Below, in pieces: positions 24,522-34,411 of a stretch of DNA of 64,000 nt. The stretch lies in the NCBI GenBank assembly GCA_028583405.1, contig CM053243.1, positions 37,944,281-38,008,280 of the forward strand. Reading direction: 5' to 3'. The notes under the pieces were generated by a model. The model did no database searches. It saw only the letters and a list, made by a program, of their open reading frames with translations, and had not been told where the DNA came from. A program made the position numbers and the translations under genes. This stretch comes from Pogonophryne albipinna (taxonomy: Eukaryota; Chordata; Actinopteri; Perciformes; Artedidraconidae). How positions within the stretch are numbered: the first letter of the stretch is position 1; each line of letters begins with the position of its first letter.

Positions 24522-24595
24522 ACAATAAGCATGTATCACATAAATACAGTGATTGCAATTGCAATCACTGTATGTATGTGATACATCCTTATTGT
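24522..24595. repeat. 74-bp loop-less palindrome
   Basis: Two 37-bp arms centred at 24558/24559 (GATTGCAA/TTGCAATC) match at 35 of 37 positions with no spacer. It begins ACAATAAGC and ends CCTTATTGT. Confidence 0.9.
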
Positions 24596-24680
24596 ATCAA
24601 ATTAGAACTTTGACTTTAAAGTTTGTCATCTTTTGCTTGGGTAGTTTTAGTCATATTTGGTAAGCAAAAACGTAACTATG

Positions 24681-25058
24681 TGTCACGATCTGTCTGTGTT
24701 GTGTTTTGTCTTGTTTAGATCTGTCTTTGGTTTTCTGTCTGCGTTGTATTTTATCTTGTTTAAATCTGTCTTTGGTTTCCTGTCTGTGTGTGTTCCCTCC
24801 TACCTGTTTACTTGATTGTGTTCACCTGTTGCCCCTGTGTTTTCTCCTCCCTCCTCACCTGTCTCTTGTTTCGTTGATTAGTCTTGTGTGTATTTAAGTT
24901 CTGTTTTTGCTGTCTGTCATGGTTGGTTCGTCTTTTGTTTGTGACAGAGTTCACCGGTGAGTTTTCGGTTTTGTCCAAGTTGTCTATTTTATCCTTGAAA
25001 TAAAGGCATTTTCAGCGTTATCTGCATTTGGGTCCTGCTTGCTTCACTCACCGTAACA
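24681..25058 (+). mobile_element. Gypsy-type 5' LTR
   Basis: Starts TGTCACGATCTG and ends ACCGTAACA, 378 bp, with AATAAA at about 25,000. It is followed by a short leader and an ATG (25076) starting MDPAEYQST, a gag-like start that stops after 32 codons. The same LTR family occurs reversed at 40,342-40,709. Confidence 0.75.
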
Positions 25059-26417
25059 GTACGAACCAACCAAGAATGGACCCAGCAGAGTACCAGAGTA
25101 CCCAGTACGAGGTGAAGTACAATTTAACATGTTTGTGGAATGACTTTAGATATGCCTCTATCCTTCTAGGTTGAAGGAGTTGCTACCCGAGTGGGTGGAG
25201 GACTTTTTGGGCAGCTTTGAGGTCAAACCTAGCTGTTTCCCGGCCTGCTAGCTCCAGGCATGCTAGCCCCCTGCCTCCCAATTCACAACCTGACACCATA
25301 CGTCTCGGCGTGTTCCGTCTGGAGTCAACCTCTGCTTATTCCCCAGTTCCTGCTCCTGTCCAGGAGCCGTTCTCTGGAACTCGTCTGGCTTTTGGAGGTC
25401 CACGGAGCCTCAAAAAGGCTCCTGAGAGGGAGTCGCAAGTCCAGACTAGCAGCCCGAGCCCCAGCAGCCATGGTTCCGGCCTCAGTCCTGGCCCCAGCAG
25501 CCATGGTTCCAGCCCCAGTTCTGGCCCCAGCAGCCACGGTTCCGGCCCCAGTTCTGGCCCCAGCAGCCACGGTTCCGGCCCCAGTTCTGGCCCCAGCAGC
25601 CACGGTTTCGGCCCCAGTTCTGGCCCCAGCAGCCACGGTTTCGGCCCCAGTTCTGGCCCCAGCAGCCACGGTTTCGGCCCCAGTTCTGGCCCCAGCAGCC
25701 ACGGTTTCGGCCCCAGTTCTGGCCCCAGCAGCCACGGTTTCGGCCCCAGTTCTGGCCCCAGCAGCCAGGGTTCCGGCCTCAGTCCTGGCCCCAGCAGCCA
25801 GGGTTCCGGCCCCGGTTCTGGCCCCAGCAGCCATGGTTCTGGCCCTGGTTCCGGCCCCAGCAGCCATATTCCCTCCTAGTCCCTCCTCGAGTTCCCTCTC
25901 GAGTTCCCTCTCGAGCCCCCTCTCCAGCCCCCTCTCCAGTTCCCTCTCGAGTCCCCTCTCGAGCCCCCTCTCCAGTTTCCTTTCAAGTCACCTCTCAAGT
26001 TCCCTCTCGAGTCCCCTCTCTAGTTCCATCTCAAGTCCCCTCTCCAGTCTCCACTCAAGTCCCTACTCAAGTGCCGTTGGAGGTTCCGCTGGGGGTCCTG
26101 CCAACTCTGTGTCCTGTCCCGTTGGAGGTCCCGCCGACTGCTCTTCTGCCGGGGGTCCTGCCAACCCTGTGTCCTGTCCCGTTGGGGGTTCCGCCGACTA
26201 CTCTTCTGCCGGGGGTCCTGCCAACTCCATGTCCTGTGCCGTTGGAGGTCCCGCCGACTACTCTTCTAGCGGGGGTCCTGCCAACCCCATGTCCTGTCCC
26301 GTTGGGGGTCCCGCCGACTACTCATCTGCCGGGGGTCCCGTCCTCCTGACCCCCTCCACCCACCCTGGTGGTCCTAGTTTTGTGGTTCCAGAACAAAATG
26401 ACTCAGGGTGCATCTGA
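25059..26417 (+). pseudogene. Gypsy internal remnant with proline-rich coding minisatellites
   Basis: After a gag-start remnant (25076-25174), the retroelement interior is mostly missing and continues as a proline/serine/alanine-rich region. One frame is open from 25260 to 26417 (385 residues) across three different minisatellites. Its end, LLTPSTHPGGPS, resembles the TPSTHPFGPS phrase in the Gypsy fragment at 33,840-34,177, which also lies next to an LTR. I therefore read it as the C-terminal polyprotein tail of such an element and not a host collagen-like gene. No protease, RT or integrase motif is present and no 3' LTR was found. Confidence 0.55.
25457..26340 (+). repeat. three adjacent minisatellites (33, 15 and 60 bp)
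   Basis: 25457-25869: about 12 copies of a 33-bp unit around AGCAGCCACGGTTTCGGCCC, encoding 11 residues. 25870-26065: a 15-bp unit around TCCCTCTCGAGTCCC. 26066-26340: about 4.5 copies of a 60-bp unit around GGTCCCGCCGACTACTCTTC. All periods are multiples of three. Confidence 0.9.
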
Positions 26418-27501
26418 GATTACAGGAGGCGTAGCAGTAGTAGGTTTACATGAGCAATAGTGGCCGGCAACAGCAATGAAAAATAGCATTGATGGTCCCC
26501 AATGAACAGATTATGGCATTTGTTATGTTTTGAAACCAAGCAAGTGAGAACATTTCAAGTGTGTTAAAAGTGCAATCCTGAAATATTTCATATAGCCTAG
26601 TCCAGGGGTCGGCAACCCGCGGCCCTCGAGCCGCATGCGGCCCTTTGAGCCCTCTGCTCTGGCTCCCTTGAGCTTAGACAAAAATAAGAAGGAAATAAAA
26701 TAAAAGTATTTGTAGCACTATTTATATTTTCTTGCATGGTTGAAAATGTTTCGTATCTTGTATTTTGAGGTGATACTGTGACACATAAATAAAAAACAAA
26801 ACTGTTTTAATTAGGTCAACTAAAATATGCGTCACATCCTGCTACGGTACCGCGCTAGCGCCTTTTCTTGCAGGCGAATAACCTGACCCCCGGCTCGATG
26901 AGCGAGCTATGGATAAATCAAAGAAAAATAAAAGTATCAGAGGAACACAGGGTTTAATTCTGCGTGGACAGAGTTATATGTTTTCACATCAAACGATGCT
27001 GGTTTACCGGTATGTTTGATATGTAGAGAGAAGTTGTCAAAGGTGCTGCAGCAGTGGCGTAGCTGTGGGTGGGCCCGGGTGGGCCTGCGCCCACCCACAT
27101 GCACGTCTGGCCCTGCGCCCACCCACATGCACGTCTGGCCCACCCACAGCCAATCAGTGCTTCATAGCGCAGAGCCGGGAAGCCCAGAAGGAAGTGCCAC
27201 AAACTGCAGTTCATCTAGTGGCCGACAGGGGATGGATGCAAAAAGGAGCAATTCCCATAGACCCCCATGTTAAAATGCCCAACTTTACAGCAGAAATAAA
27301 CATGTTTCTAGCCTGGATCCAATAAAACTTATTCTGGATATAGTTAGATTCCACCTTCATGACAATGAAATAGGGAGTGCATTTTTTTACCGTGAGTTTT
27401 TATAGTAAGTAAAGTAACTTTTGCCGTGAGTGAATGAGCGAGGGGGCGGGGCAGTTTACACACACACAGCTGCTACATGCAGCAACACACACACGGAGGA
27501 G

Positions 27502-27690
27502 ATGGCGGAGAGAACGCGCTCCGAGGTGTGGTGAAACTATAGCCGTGTCGATGCGGACAATACTCGTTACCAAAAGTGCAATAAGAGTTTAGCATGGAAG
27601 GGCGGTAACACGAGCAATTTGTCGAAAACATTTAGCAAAAGTGCTCCACATTCAGACGTAGAAATGCACCGGGTTCCACTGTCTTTCTAG
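27502..27690 (+). pseudogene. BED-type zinc finger relic of a hAT transposase
   Basis: From ATG 27502 the frame reads MAERTRSEVW, a TGA, then NYSRVDADN, KCNKSLAWKGGNTSNL. This is the BED finger start of hAT transposases: the SEVW and GGNTSNL phrases are typical. The first finger Cys is replaced by Tyr and the stop falls in the finger. No core domain follows. Confidence 0.6.
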
Positions 27691-28029
27691 TAGCTCTGTA
27701 GCCCCATCCACGAGTAACGTTTCCACGTCAGGTGTTATGTATGCTAGCAGCAACACACGGAGTTAACTCCATGATACAAACATGGGTTAATGATTAGAGG
27801 TAACTGAGTTATTTATTTTGTTAAAGTTTCAGCTATTCTGTTTACAGTTCTGTCATCAGATTATTTAATACGATTTGTTAAAACATTGTTGTTTCTTTTG
27901 ATGTGAAATATTATGTATTTAATTGAAATAAAAAGCAATGTTAGTTTTGTTCACAATTTGTTTAGTTAGTTTACCTTGTTTTTTCTCTCCAAAAGAACAG
28001 ATAAAAGTACCGTTAAAGGACCGGATCGA

Positions 28030-28995
28030 TTAGACATAGACATACTTTATTGTCATTTCAACAAGACACAGAGTGTACTATTAAAATCGTTGTACTGGCT
28101 TACAGGAACAGGACAATATAAAAACTTGCTAAAATTGTACATATAAATAAATAATAGTGACGTGGTGCTGATAAAATTAAAGATAAAGTGTGCGTTTAAA
28201 ATATAAAGACTTACTATACATATAAATAAAATAGACGTACTATATAACAAATATGTGCTCTTTACACAGCGTAATGTAATCTTTATGTTACTGGTCTACT
28301 TGCTGTTCAGCAGTCTGATGGCTTGGGGGAAAAAGCTATTGCAGAATCTGGCTGTTTTGCTCTTAATGCTGCGGAACCTCTTGCCGGAGTGCAGCAGGGA
28401 GAACAGAGCATGGTGAGGATGAGTGGGGTCTTTAAAAATGTTCTGGGCTTTTGTCAGGCAGCGTTTCTGAGCGATGTCTCTGATGGGAGGGAGAGAAACT
28501 CGGATGATCTTCTCTGCTGTCCTGACCACTCTCTGCAGAGACTTCCAGTCTTTGGCGTTGCAGTCTCTCGACCAGATGGAGATGCCGCTGGTCAGCACGC
28601 TCTCTATGGTTCCTCTGTAGAACGTGGTGAGGATGGGAGGGGGGAGCTGTGCTCTTCTCAACCTGCGCAGGAAGTGTAGGCGCTGCTGTGCCTTCTTAAA
28701 TAGTGATGTTGTGTGAGTGGACCAGGTCAAACTGCTTGTCATATGCACCCCCAGGAACTTGGTGCTGTCTGTAGCCTTCACTGCTGTGCCGTTGATGTGG
28801 AGTGGTGGATGACAGTGCTTTTTGTTCCTGAAGTCGACAATGATCTCTTGTTTTATCGACATTCAGGATCAGGTTGTTGTTACACCAGTCTGTCCGATGT
28901 TTCACCTCCTCCCTGTAGGCCTGTTCGTTGTTGTCCCTGATGAGTCCCACCACTGTTGTATCGTCCGCGTACTTTATGATGTGGTTGGTACTGAA
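28030..28995 (-). mobile_element. 5'-truncated L2/CR1-like LINE
   Basis: On the minus strand the element starts just before KYADDTTVVGLIRDN, the reverse transcriptase catalytic box, then NNLILNVDKT. After a frameshift near 28,850 the frame stays open for 188 residues (FLGVHMTSSLTWSTHT, AQQRLHFLRRLRRAQLPPP, FYRGTIESVLTS) to a stop at 28296. The remaining 260 bp is 3' UTR. It interrupts the hAT element 27052-29264. Confidence 0.8.
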
Positions 28996-30295
28996 CCTGG
29001 AGTATAAGCATAAGCGCTATCGATAAAAGTAGTAGTACCGTTGTGTACCCTATGTGGATGTCAGTTTTACACACATTCTGAGGCCGCCGTGCCTATGTTT
29101 TTTGTTTTCACTGCTAATTTATGCTTATGTTCTATTAGTGCATTAAAAAATCATTAAAATCATTAATGAAGTTTCAGCTCAGACCCCACGCTTAATATGT
29201 CTCCCCCTGGCCCACCTACATTTCTCCAGGCCCACCCACACAATAATTCCTGGCTACGCCACTGTGCTGCAGCCTTTACGTATCGAGGAACAACCAGGGA
29301 ACAACACGGGAGAGGAAGACAGCTGACGATCTTCAGTCATAATTCAATGGGGTATGTAATTTATTTCAGAAAACACTTTTTGTTATATTCCATGGAATGC
29401 TCTTAACGTCCCGATAGCAATGAATAATATATTAAATGCTTTGACAATAAATACATACAAAAATGTATCTCCGGAAGCCGTAGTACTGTAAAAAGCACGA
29501 CCAATCATTTTAGCCAACACGGCTAAAGTAACTGGATGGCCTACCTGCCTGTCAGCCTTCCATCTGTGCACAAACTTATCTCGTGCCCTCATTGGTCATG
29601 TGCGCGTTCGTGTGTGTTGGAGGAGGGGCTCTGTAAGGAAGTCTGAAGGAAGAGACAGATTTTTTCCGGTTGTGTATTTTCAAATTCTAGCGCACTCGAG
29701 CTGGTTTCTCCATTCTTACCTACCCTACCTTTAACTATTTTTAGGGTGCAGCTATATGTTTTATTTATTTCAAAGTGGGCCCATTTTAATTATGTTCAGA
29801 GGACTCCCCAAGTGCTGTGTTTAATTTATTTTAAAGTAGGCCTGTGTATTATTTTTAATTCTCCTTATAGGAGTTCTTGGTTTCTTATTAGAGGTTAACA
29901 GTTTTATATAATGTAATAAATAGCCTAATAAATGCAAAAAAACTGTAGTTTTTGTCTGATATAACAATAAATACAACTTTATATGCTATCAAGCTATGAA
30001 ATATGTTTTGCGGCTCCAGACAAAAACTTTTTTTTGGAAAAAGGAGCAAAATGGCTCTTTTGGTCAAAAAGGTTGCAGACCCCTGATTTAGACAGTGAGA
30101 GGGAGGGGCAGGATCGGGTTTTGTCCCACATGGCTCTAGACAGCTCAATAGGCACACACTGTAGACACTAATTAGAAGAACACATACTAAAACAGCAATG
30201 TACAGACGAATCAGATGATTAAACATGATCTTAAAATATATTTTATATATATTTTAATTTATTTTTTGCATTTTGTTGTAATCATTATTGTAATA

Positions 30296-30346
30296 CTTTC
30301 TGCTGACACTAGGTGGGGCTGTGCCCCTAATGACCAGTCGCCACTG
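30296..30346. mobile_element. hAT end fragment
   Basis: GCCCCTAATGACCAGTCGCCACTG is the reverse of the CAGTGGCGACTCGTCATTAGGGGC end at 62,839. Only this terminus was recognised. Confidence 0.5.
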
Positions 30347-30493
30347 TTTAAACAAATGGCATTTTTTCTGTTAATGCACTTAGTATGATGAAACCCACAA
30401 AAACACTGCATTTAAATCATAGTTACGGACTCAATGTGAGATTAATTGCAGCCTTTTTTCTAATTTAAAGAAATACGAAGTCAAGTTTTTTCC

Positions 30494-31660
30494 CCAGAAA
30501 CTTTAATCAACAAATTAATAACTTCAGTTCAAAGAATAATACAAAGTCATTGAAATCATCAGTATCAATCAGCAATTACATTACATCAATGTGTTTTCTG
30601 TCATTGTTTCTATGATAAATTGATTGTTTAAATTGTTTTCATTTTTCTTCTCCTAGACACATCAGTAACAATTGAATGTGTCTTTGGCCCACTAAGTATA
30701 AAACCATAATAACCATATCATAAAGAGTATATTTTAAAATCAATATAGTGACTAAATGATTTAAACCCAATAACAAATTATTTAAAGAAAGGCTGAGCCA
30801 TCTAGATTGATTGGCCTCAGCAGAAAGCTAGCCAGTGATAAACAACAGATCTGGACCTTCGGATGAATCATGAATAGCCAGGAGTTGAAGTATCTGGAGG
30901 CCGACCCTTTCCTTCCGTTTCTGGTGAGGAAAAAAACAATGAGATTCAGATAAACAATATTTCGACCCTATGTTTTTCTAGTTCTGCTGTTACAGCTAAT
31001 ATTAGTAGTTGAATGTATCCGTTATGTTTAGGTTTTCGAGTATTGGAGAATATAGAATTATGTTCCCACTTACATTAACATTGGTAAAGCTTGTTGACAA
31101 GAGCGATGTCAATATTGCTCATCGTATGAGCATTCCCAAAATTAAGACTCGGATTTCTCTTGGCGAGGATGGTTGGTTGCCCATTCTTGCTGAAGGTGTA
31201 TCTTGAGGATCAAAAGAAGACTACATGTTTGGCAAACAGTGCTGCACGCACAACCCAAGCACACAAACACTTGCTTCTGACTCACAAATAATGTTGACTG
31301 ACATTGACTGACATACACTCACACAAACACTCACTTTCCGTAGTGCATGACGAGTTGAAGTCGTAGGTAGTACCAAAGTTGTTGTTTGCCGCTTCAAAAA
31401 GTTATGTTCTTTTCCTGCACATGAAGAGAGAACAAGAGACAAAAATAATTAACAACAGCGTTTACATTATTGCCATTACATAGCAGTGGATTGAAAATGT
31501 GAAAACAATACTTGCTTGAAAGCATGCTGGTAGACAGCCAACCATTTTAATCTATTAGTTACTATTGGATGGATTTGATATGGACATTCATGGTCCATTC
31601 AAATCTCAACATCTATAAGATCGATTGGCACAAGATTCACAGATAATATATTTAAACTAG
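30494..31660 (-). pseudogene. partial astacin pseudogene (last two coding exons)
   Basis: Non-coding and coding similarity to the functional gene runs from about 30360 to 31660, matching about 42680-44160. The last coding exon (31075-31201, 127 nt as in the gene) is still open and reads YTFSKNGQPTILAKR to VNKLYQC and stop. The penultimate exon (31335-31414) is 80 nt instead of 82 because of two single-base deletions, one before the NNFGT block and one before MHYG, so its frame is lost. Exons 1-6, including the zinc site, are absent; beyond 31,970 comes a mobile composite repeat. An intron insertion of about 240 bp in the functional gene (43497-43740) is missing here. Confidence 0.85.
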
Positions 31661-32559
31661 AGAATGTAATTGTGGTGGGAATCAACTGCAACGCTTGCTT
31701 GAATATGTAATAGAAAGGTGAAGAAGCAGTAATATTTGGATAATAGGGAATGGGTTTCATACTAATGAATGTCATAGAAATTTGAACAATACACATTATA
31801 TAAAAAGCTACATAAAACTCCCAATGTATGAAAAAGATGAAATATTTTAAGTCTGGATGCATCAATCAATACATATTTATATTTTTTACTTTACAAAAAA
31901 AAGTAAAAAATCCATGAACAAGCTGCAGTACATTTAAAAAAAATAATTAAAAAAATGCCATGCAGCCGCGTCAATATCACTATAGTCACTTTGATGTCCC
32001 CTTCAGAATCACTCAGTTATCATGAAAATGTAGCAGAATAATGAAACTCTGAGGTCTTATTATAAAAGGCCAAACATTTTCACACATATCAGTACAATGA
32101 TAAGTCTCTTGAAGTGTGTTTCCTTCATTTTATATCTTATAAAATTGTGAAGCTGACCGTTGAGCGGCCCGACCAAGCAGGGAGGCAGAGAGTTCAAATA
32201 TAACCCGGTGTGGGCATTTATTCCTCATGGGCACATGATTCACAGCCTCAATATGACTGTCCTCCCTGAACACAGTCAGCAGCCACAAGGATCTCCCCAA
32301 ACAAACAGGAAAAACAGAGCCAAAATACACCCAGACTAATCAAACCAACAAGACACAGGTGAGGGGGGAGTGGATGTACGTGATTTTGGCATGTCCCACA
32401 CACTACTCTGCTAACTACAGTGTGTGTAATAAGTGGTTAAATCATACTACAAAAAAAAAAAATTATATGGTTTTATTGTCCATAACGAGTTAAGTGATAA
32501 AACGAGTCATTTTGATCATGTATATCCTATTTTCATAATAATATTGAACATTTTGCATG

Positions 32560-33105
32560 TGTCCCTGACATTTGCTGTCCACCCTATCATTAAAAAACCC
32601 TCTGATGTTTTCAGTGACATCACTACCACCATTTTGTCCTTCCTCAATGGAGGCTGAGACATTGGCTAGTTGCAAAGTACGTTTTTTAACTTCTATTTCG
32701 AAATTGTAATCATATTATGTGTGTAGTTGGATGTTGTCAAGATTAACATGTCCACTCTGTCATAGTGAAATGTCAAATAATATAAAAACCTTTCAGAAAT
32801 TTGAAATATATTTGTTAAACAGTACACAGTCACCTTGCAAACTGAATCATGTTGCTAACTGAAGGTCCACCATGTTCTCATTAAATGCTAATATTAGCCA
32901 AAGATGTCCACCCTGTCATTGTCCACCCTGTCAGCAAGCCTTCCATGACAGGGACATTATTACATATTATCCAAATACTTTTTCCATTAACTGAAAGATA
33001 TTGTTGAGAAAGGGACTATAGCTTTCTGAAAATGTACATTTTATAATCACTAAGTAATTACAATGTATTACATCTTTGAATTCTGTCCATGACAGGGTGG
33101 ATACA
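32560..33105. repeat. cluster of TGTCCACCCTGTCA words
   Basis: Within copy A the phrase TGTCCACCCT or close variants occurs at about 32576, 32748, 32907 and 32920, and in reverse (CATGACAGGGTGGA) near 33092. The same cluster is in copy B. No coding frame covers it. Confidence 0.6.
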
Positions 33106-33590
33106 TTTTTCTGTTTGCATTTACTTGCAGTTCATTTATAAACCGTGTGGGAGCTTGACCAACATCCATTTCTAACAGCATAACGTATACTTAATACAAT
33201 AAATATGAAATTCAATGGAAAATCTCAGATATTTTTTTGGAAATGGGGCAGTCTCAAATGCACCGTATGGTGATATTGACCCAGCCCCCCATAAAACTTT
33301 GTTGAGCCTAGGTTGGGAACTACAGCTCTTATTTGTCCATTCTTACATGTATGTGCTGCCAATCAGCATGCGAACGCGCCACATTCTCCAGAGCTTCTGG
33401 GAAGAGGTTGTACTTTCATTTCCAAACAAAGAAGTCAAGCTTCACTGTACATTTACCGACATTGTCATGCCTTTTTCATAAGAAACAAGAATTTGTTTCC
33501 TGGTGAACAAGTTTCTGGTTGCTGTTGTCCTTAGCCCGATTGTTTCCCCATTTGATTTACTACTACATATTTTGGAGTTTCTGCTTACAT

Positions 33591-33725
33591 ACAGTGGAGG
33601 AAATAATGATTTGATCCCTTGCCAATTTTGTAAGTTTACCCACTTACAAAGAAATGAACAGTCTATAGTTTTAATGGTAGGTTTATTTTAACAGTGAAAG
33701 TAAGAATATCAAAAAGAAAATCATT
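33591..33725. mobile_element. Tc1/mariner terminus fragment
   Basis: CAGTGGAGGAAATAATGATTTGATCCC begins a typical Tc1-like inverted terminal repeat (its first 20 bases are enough to recognise it). No transposase follows. Copy B (48774-48960) keeps about 140 bp more, with the GGAAATAAGTATTGATCCCC phrase. Confidence 0.65.
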
Positions 33726-33839
33726 CCATGGATGTCGTAAGGCAGGCATTGGAGATTCTGAATCCTGGTCAGATACCAATCATTACTCTGGATCAACCTC
33801 TATACGCTGTGGCAAAACAAACCCAGTGGAGCTAGCCAG

Positions 33840-34411
33840 CAACTCACGGTTCGCCCCTCCATGGACTCTGCCTTGCCCCCGGGCCGTCCGTCCGAGACCC
33901 CCTCCTCGAACTCTGTCTTCCCCCCGGGCCGTTCGCCCGAGACCCCCTCCATGAACTCTGCCTTGCCCCCGGGCCGTCCGCCCGAGACCCCTTCCTGGTC
34001 CTCTGCCGTGCCCCCGGGCTCTCAGCCCAAACCCGTCCTCCAGACCCCCTCCACCCACCCTTTTGGCCCTAGTTATGCGTCCCTCCTCCGAACCCCCTCC
34101 ACCCACCCTTCTAGAGGTTTTGGACTTTTTAGGTTTTTTTTGGGACGTCTGGAATACGTCCCTTGGGGGGGTTCTGTCATGGTTTTGGATTGTTGTTTTC
34201 ATTTTTCACCTTTTTATTTTGAAATGTTTTCCTCCTTGTGTCTTGTCTGGTCCTACTTCCTGTGTTTGCCTTCCTGTCTTTAGTTTCCCTGGTGTGTCTG
34301 ATTGTGTTCACCTGTTGCCCTTGTGTTTCTGCCTCCCCTGCCCAGTTGTGTCTTGTCCTGTGATTACCCTTCTGTGTATTTAGTCTTGTCTTCCCCTGTA
34401 CATATACTGTA
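33840..34411 (+). mobile_element. Gypsy 3' end: proline-rich tail plus partial LTR
   Basis: 33840-34177 reads PPGRPPETPS repeats, TPSTHPFGPS and a short end, then an LTR start TGTCATGGTTTTGG at 34178. The LTR is cut by the L1 at about 34412. In copy B most of the proline-rich part is deleted (49236-49470 is the LTR piece). Confidence 0.6.

Larger units (their letters stand above)
27052..29264 (+). mobile_element. nested hAT element
   Basis: CAGTGGCGTAGC at the left pairs with GGCTACGCCACTG at the right, with perfect 8-bp duplications TGCTGCAG at 27044-27051 and 29265-29272. It carries a BED-finger relic and a LINE insertion. Near its left end a 30-bp unit (CTGCGCCCACCCACATGCAC...) is doubled. 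Confidence 0.9.
26603..30085 (+). mobile_element. hAT element (CAGGGGTCGGCAACC ends) with nested hAT
   Basis: The left end CAGGGGTCGGCAACC pairs with GGTTGCAGACCCCTG at the right. A clear 8-bp target duplication is not visible (GCCTAGTC against ATTTAGAC), so the ends may have mutated or come from different copies. A decayed transposase start follows: ATG at about 26909 (MDKSKKNKS), then after a frameshift a phrase reading PVCLICREKLSKV like a Charlie-type zinc finger. The reading is cut by the nested hAT at 27052. Confidence 0.65.

Noticed and set aside
24522..24595. MicroRNA hairpin
   Set aside because: The palindrome has no loop and pairs almost perfectly along its length, unlike a pre-miRNA; kept as a palindrome only.
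25217..26417. A host collagen- or mucin-like gene
   Set aside because: It follows a Gypsy LTR and gag-start remnant and its end resembles another Gypsy tail in the window; the repeats explain the open frame.
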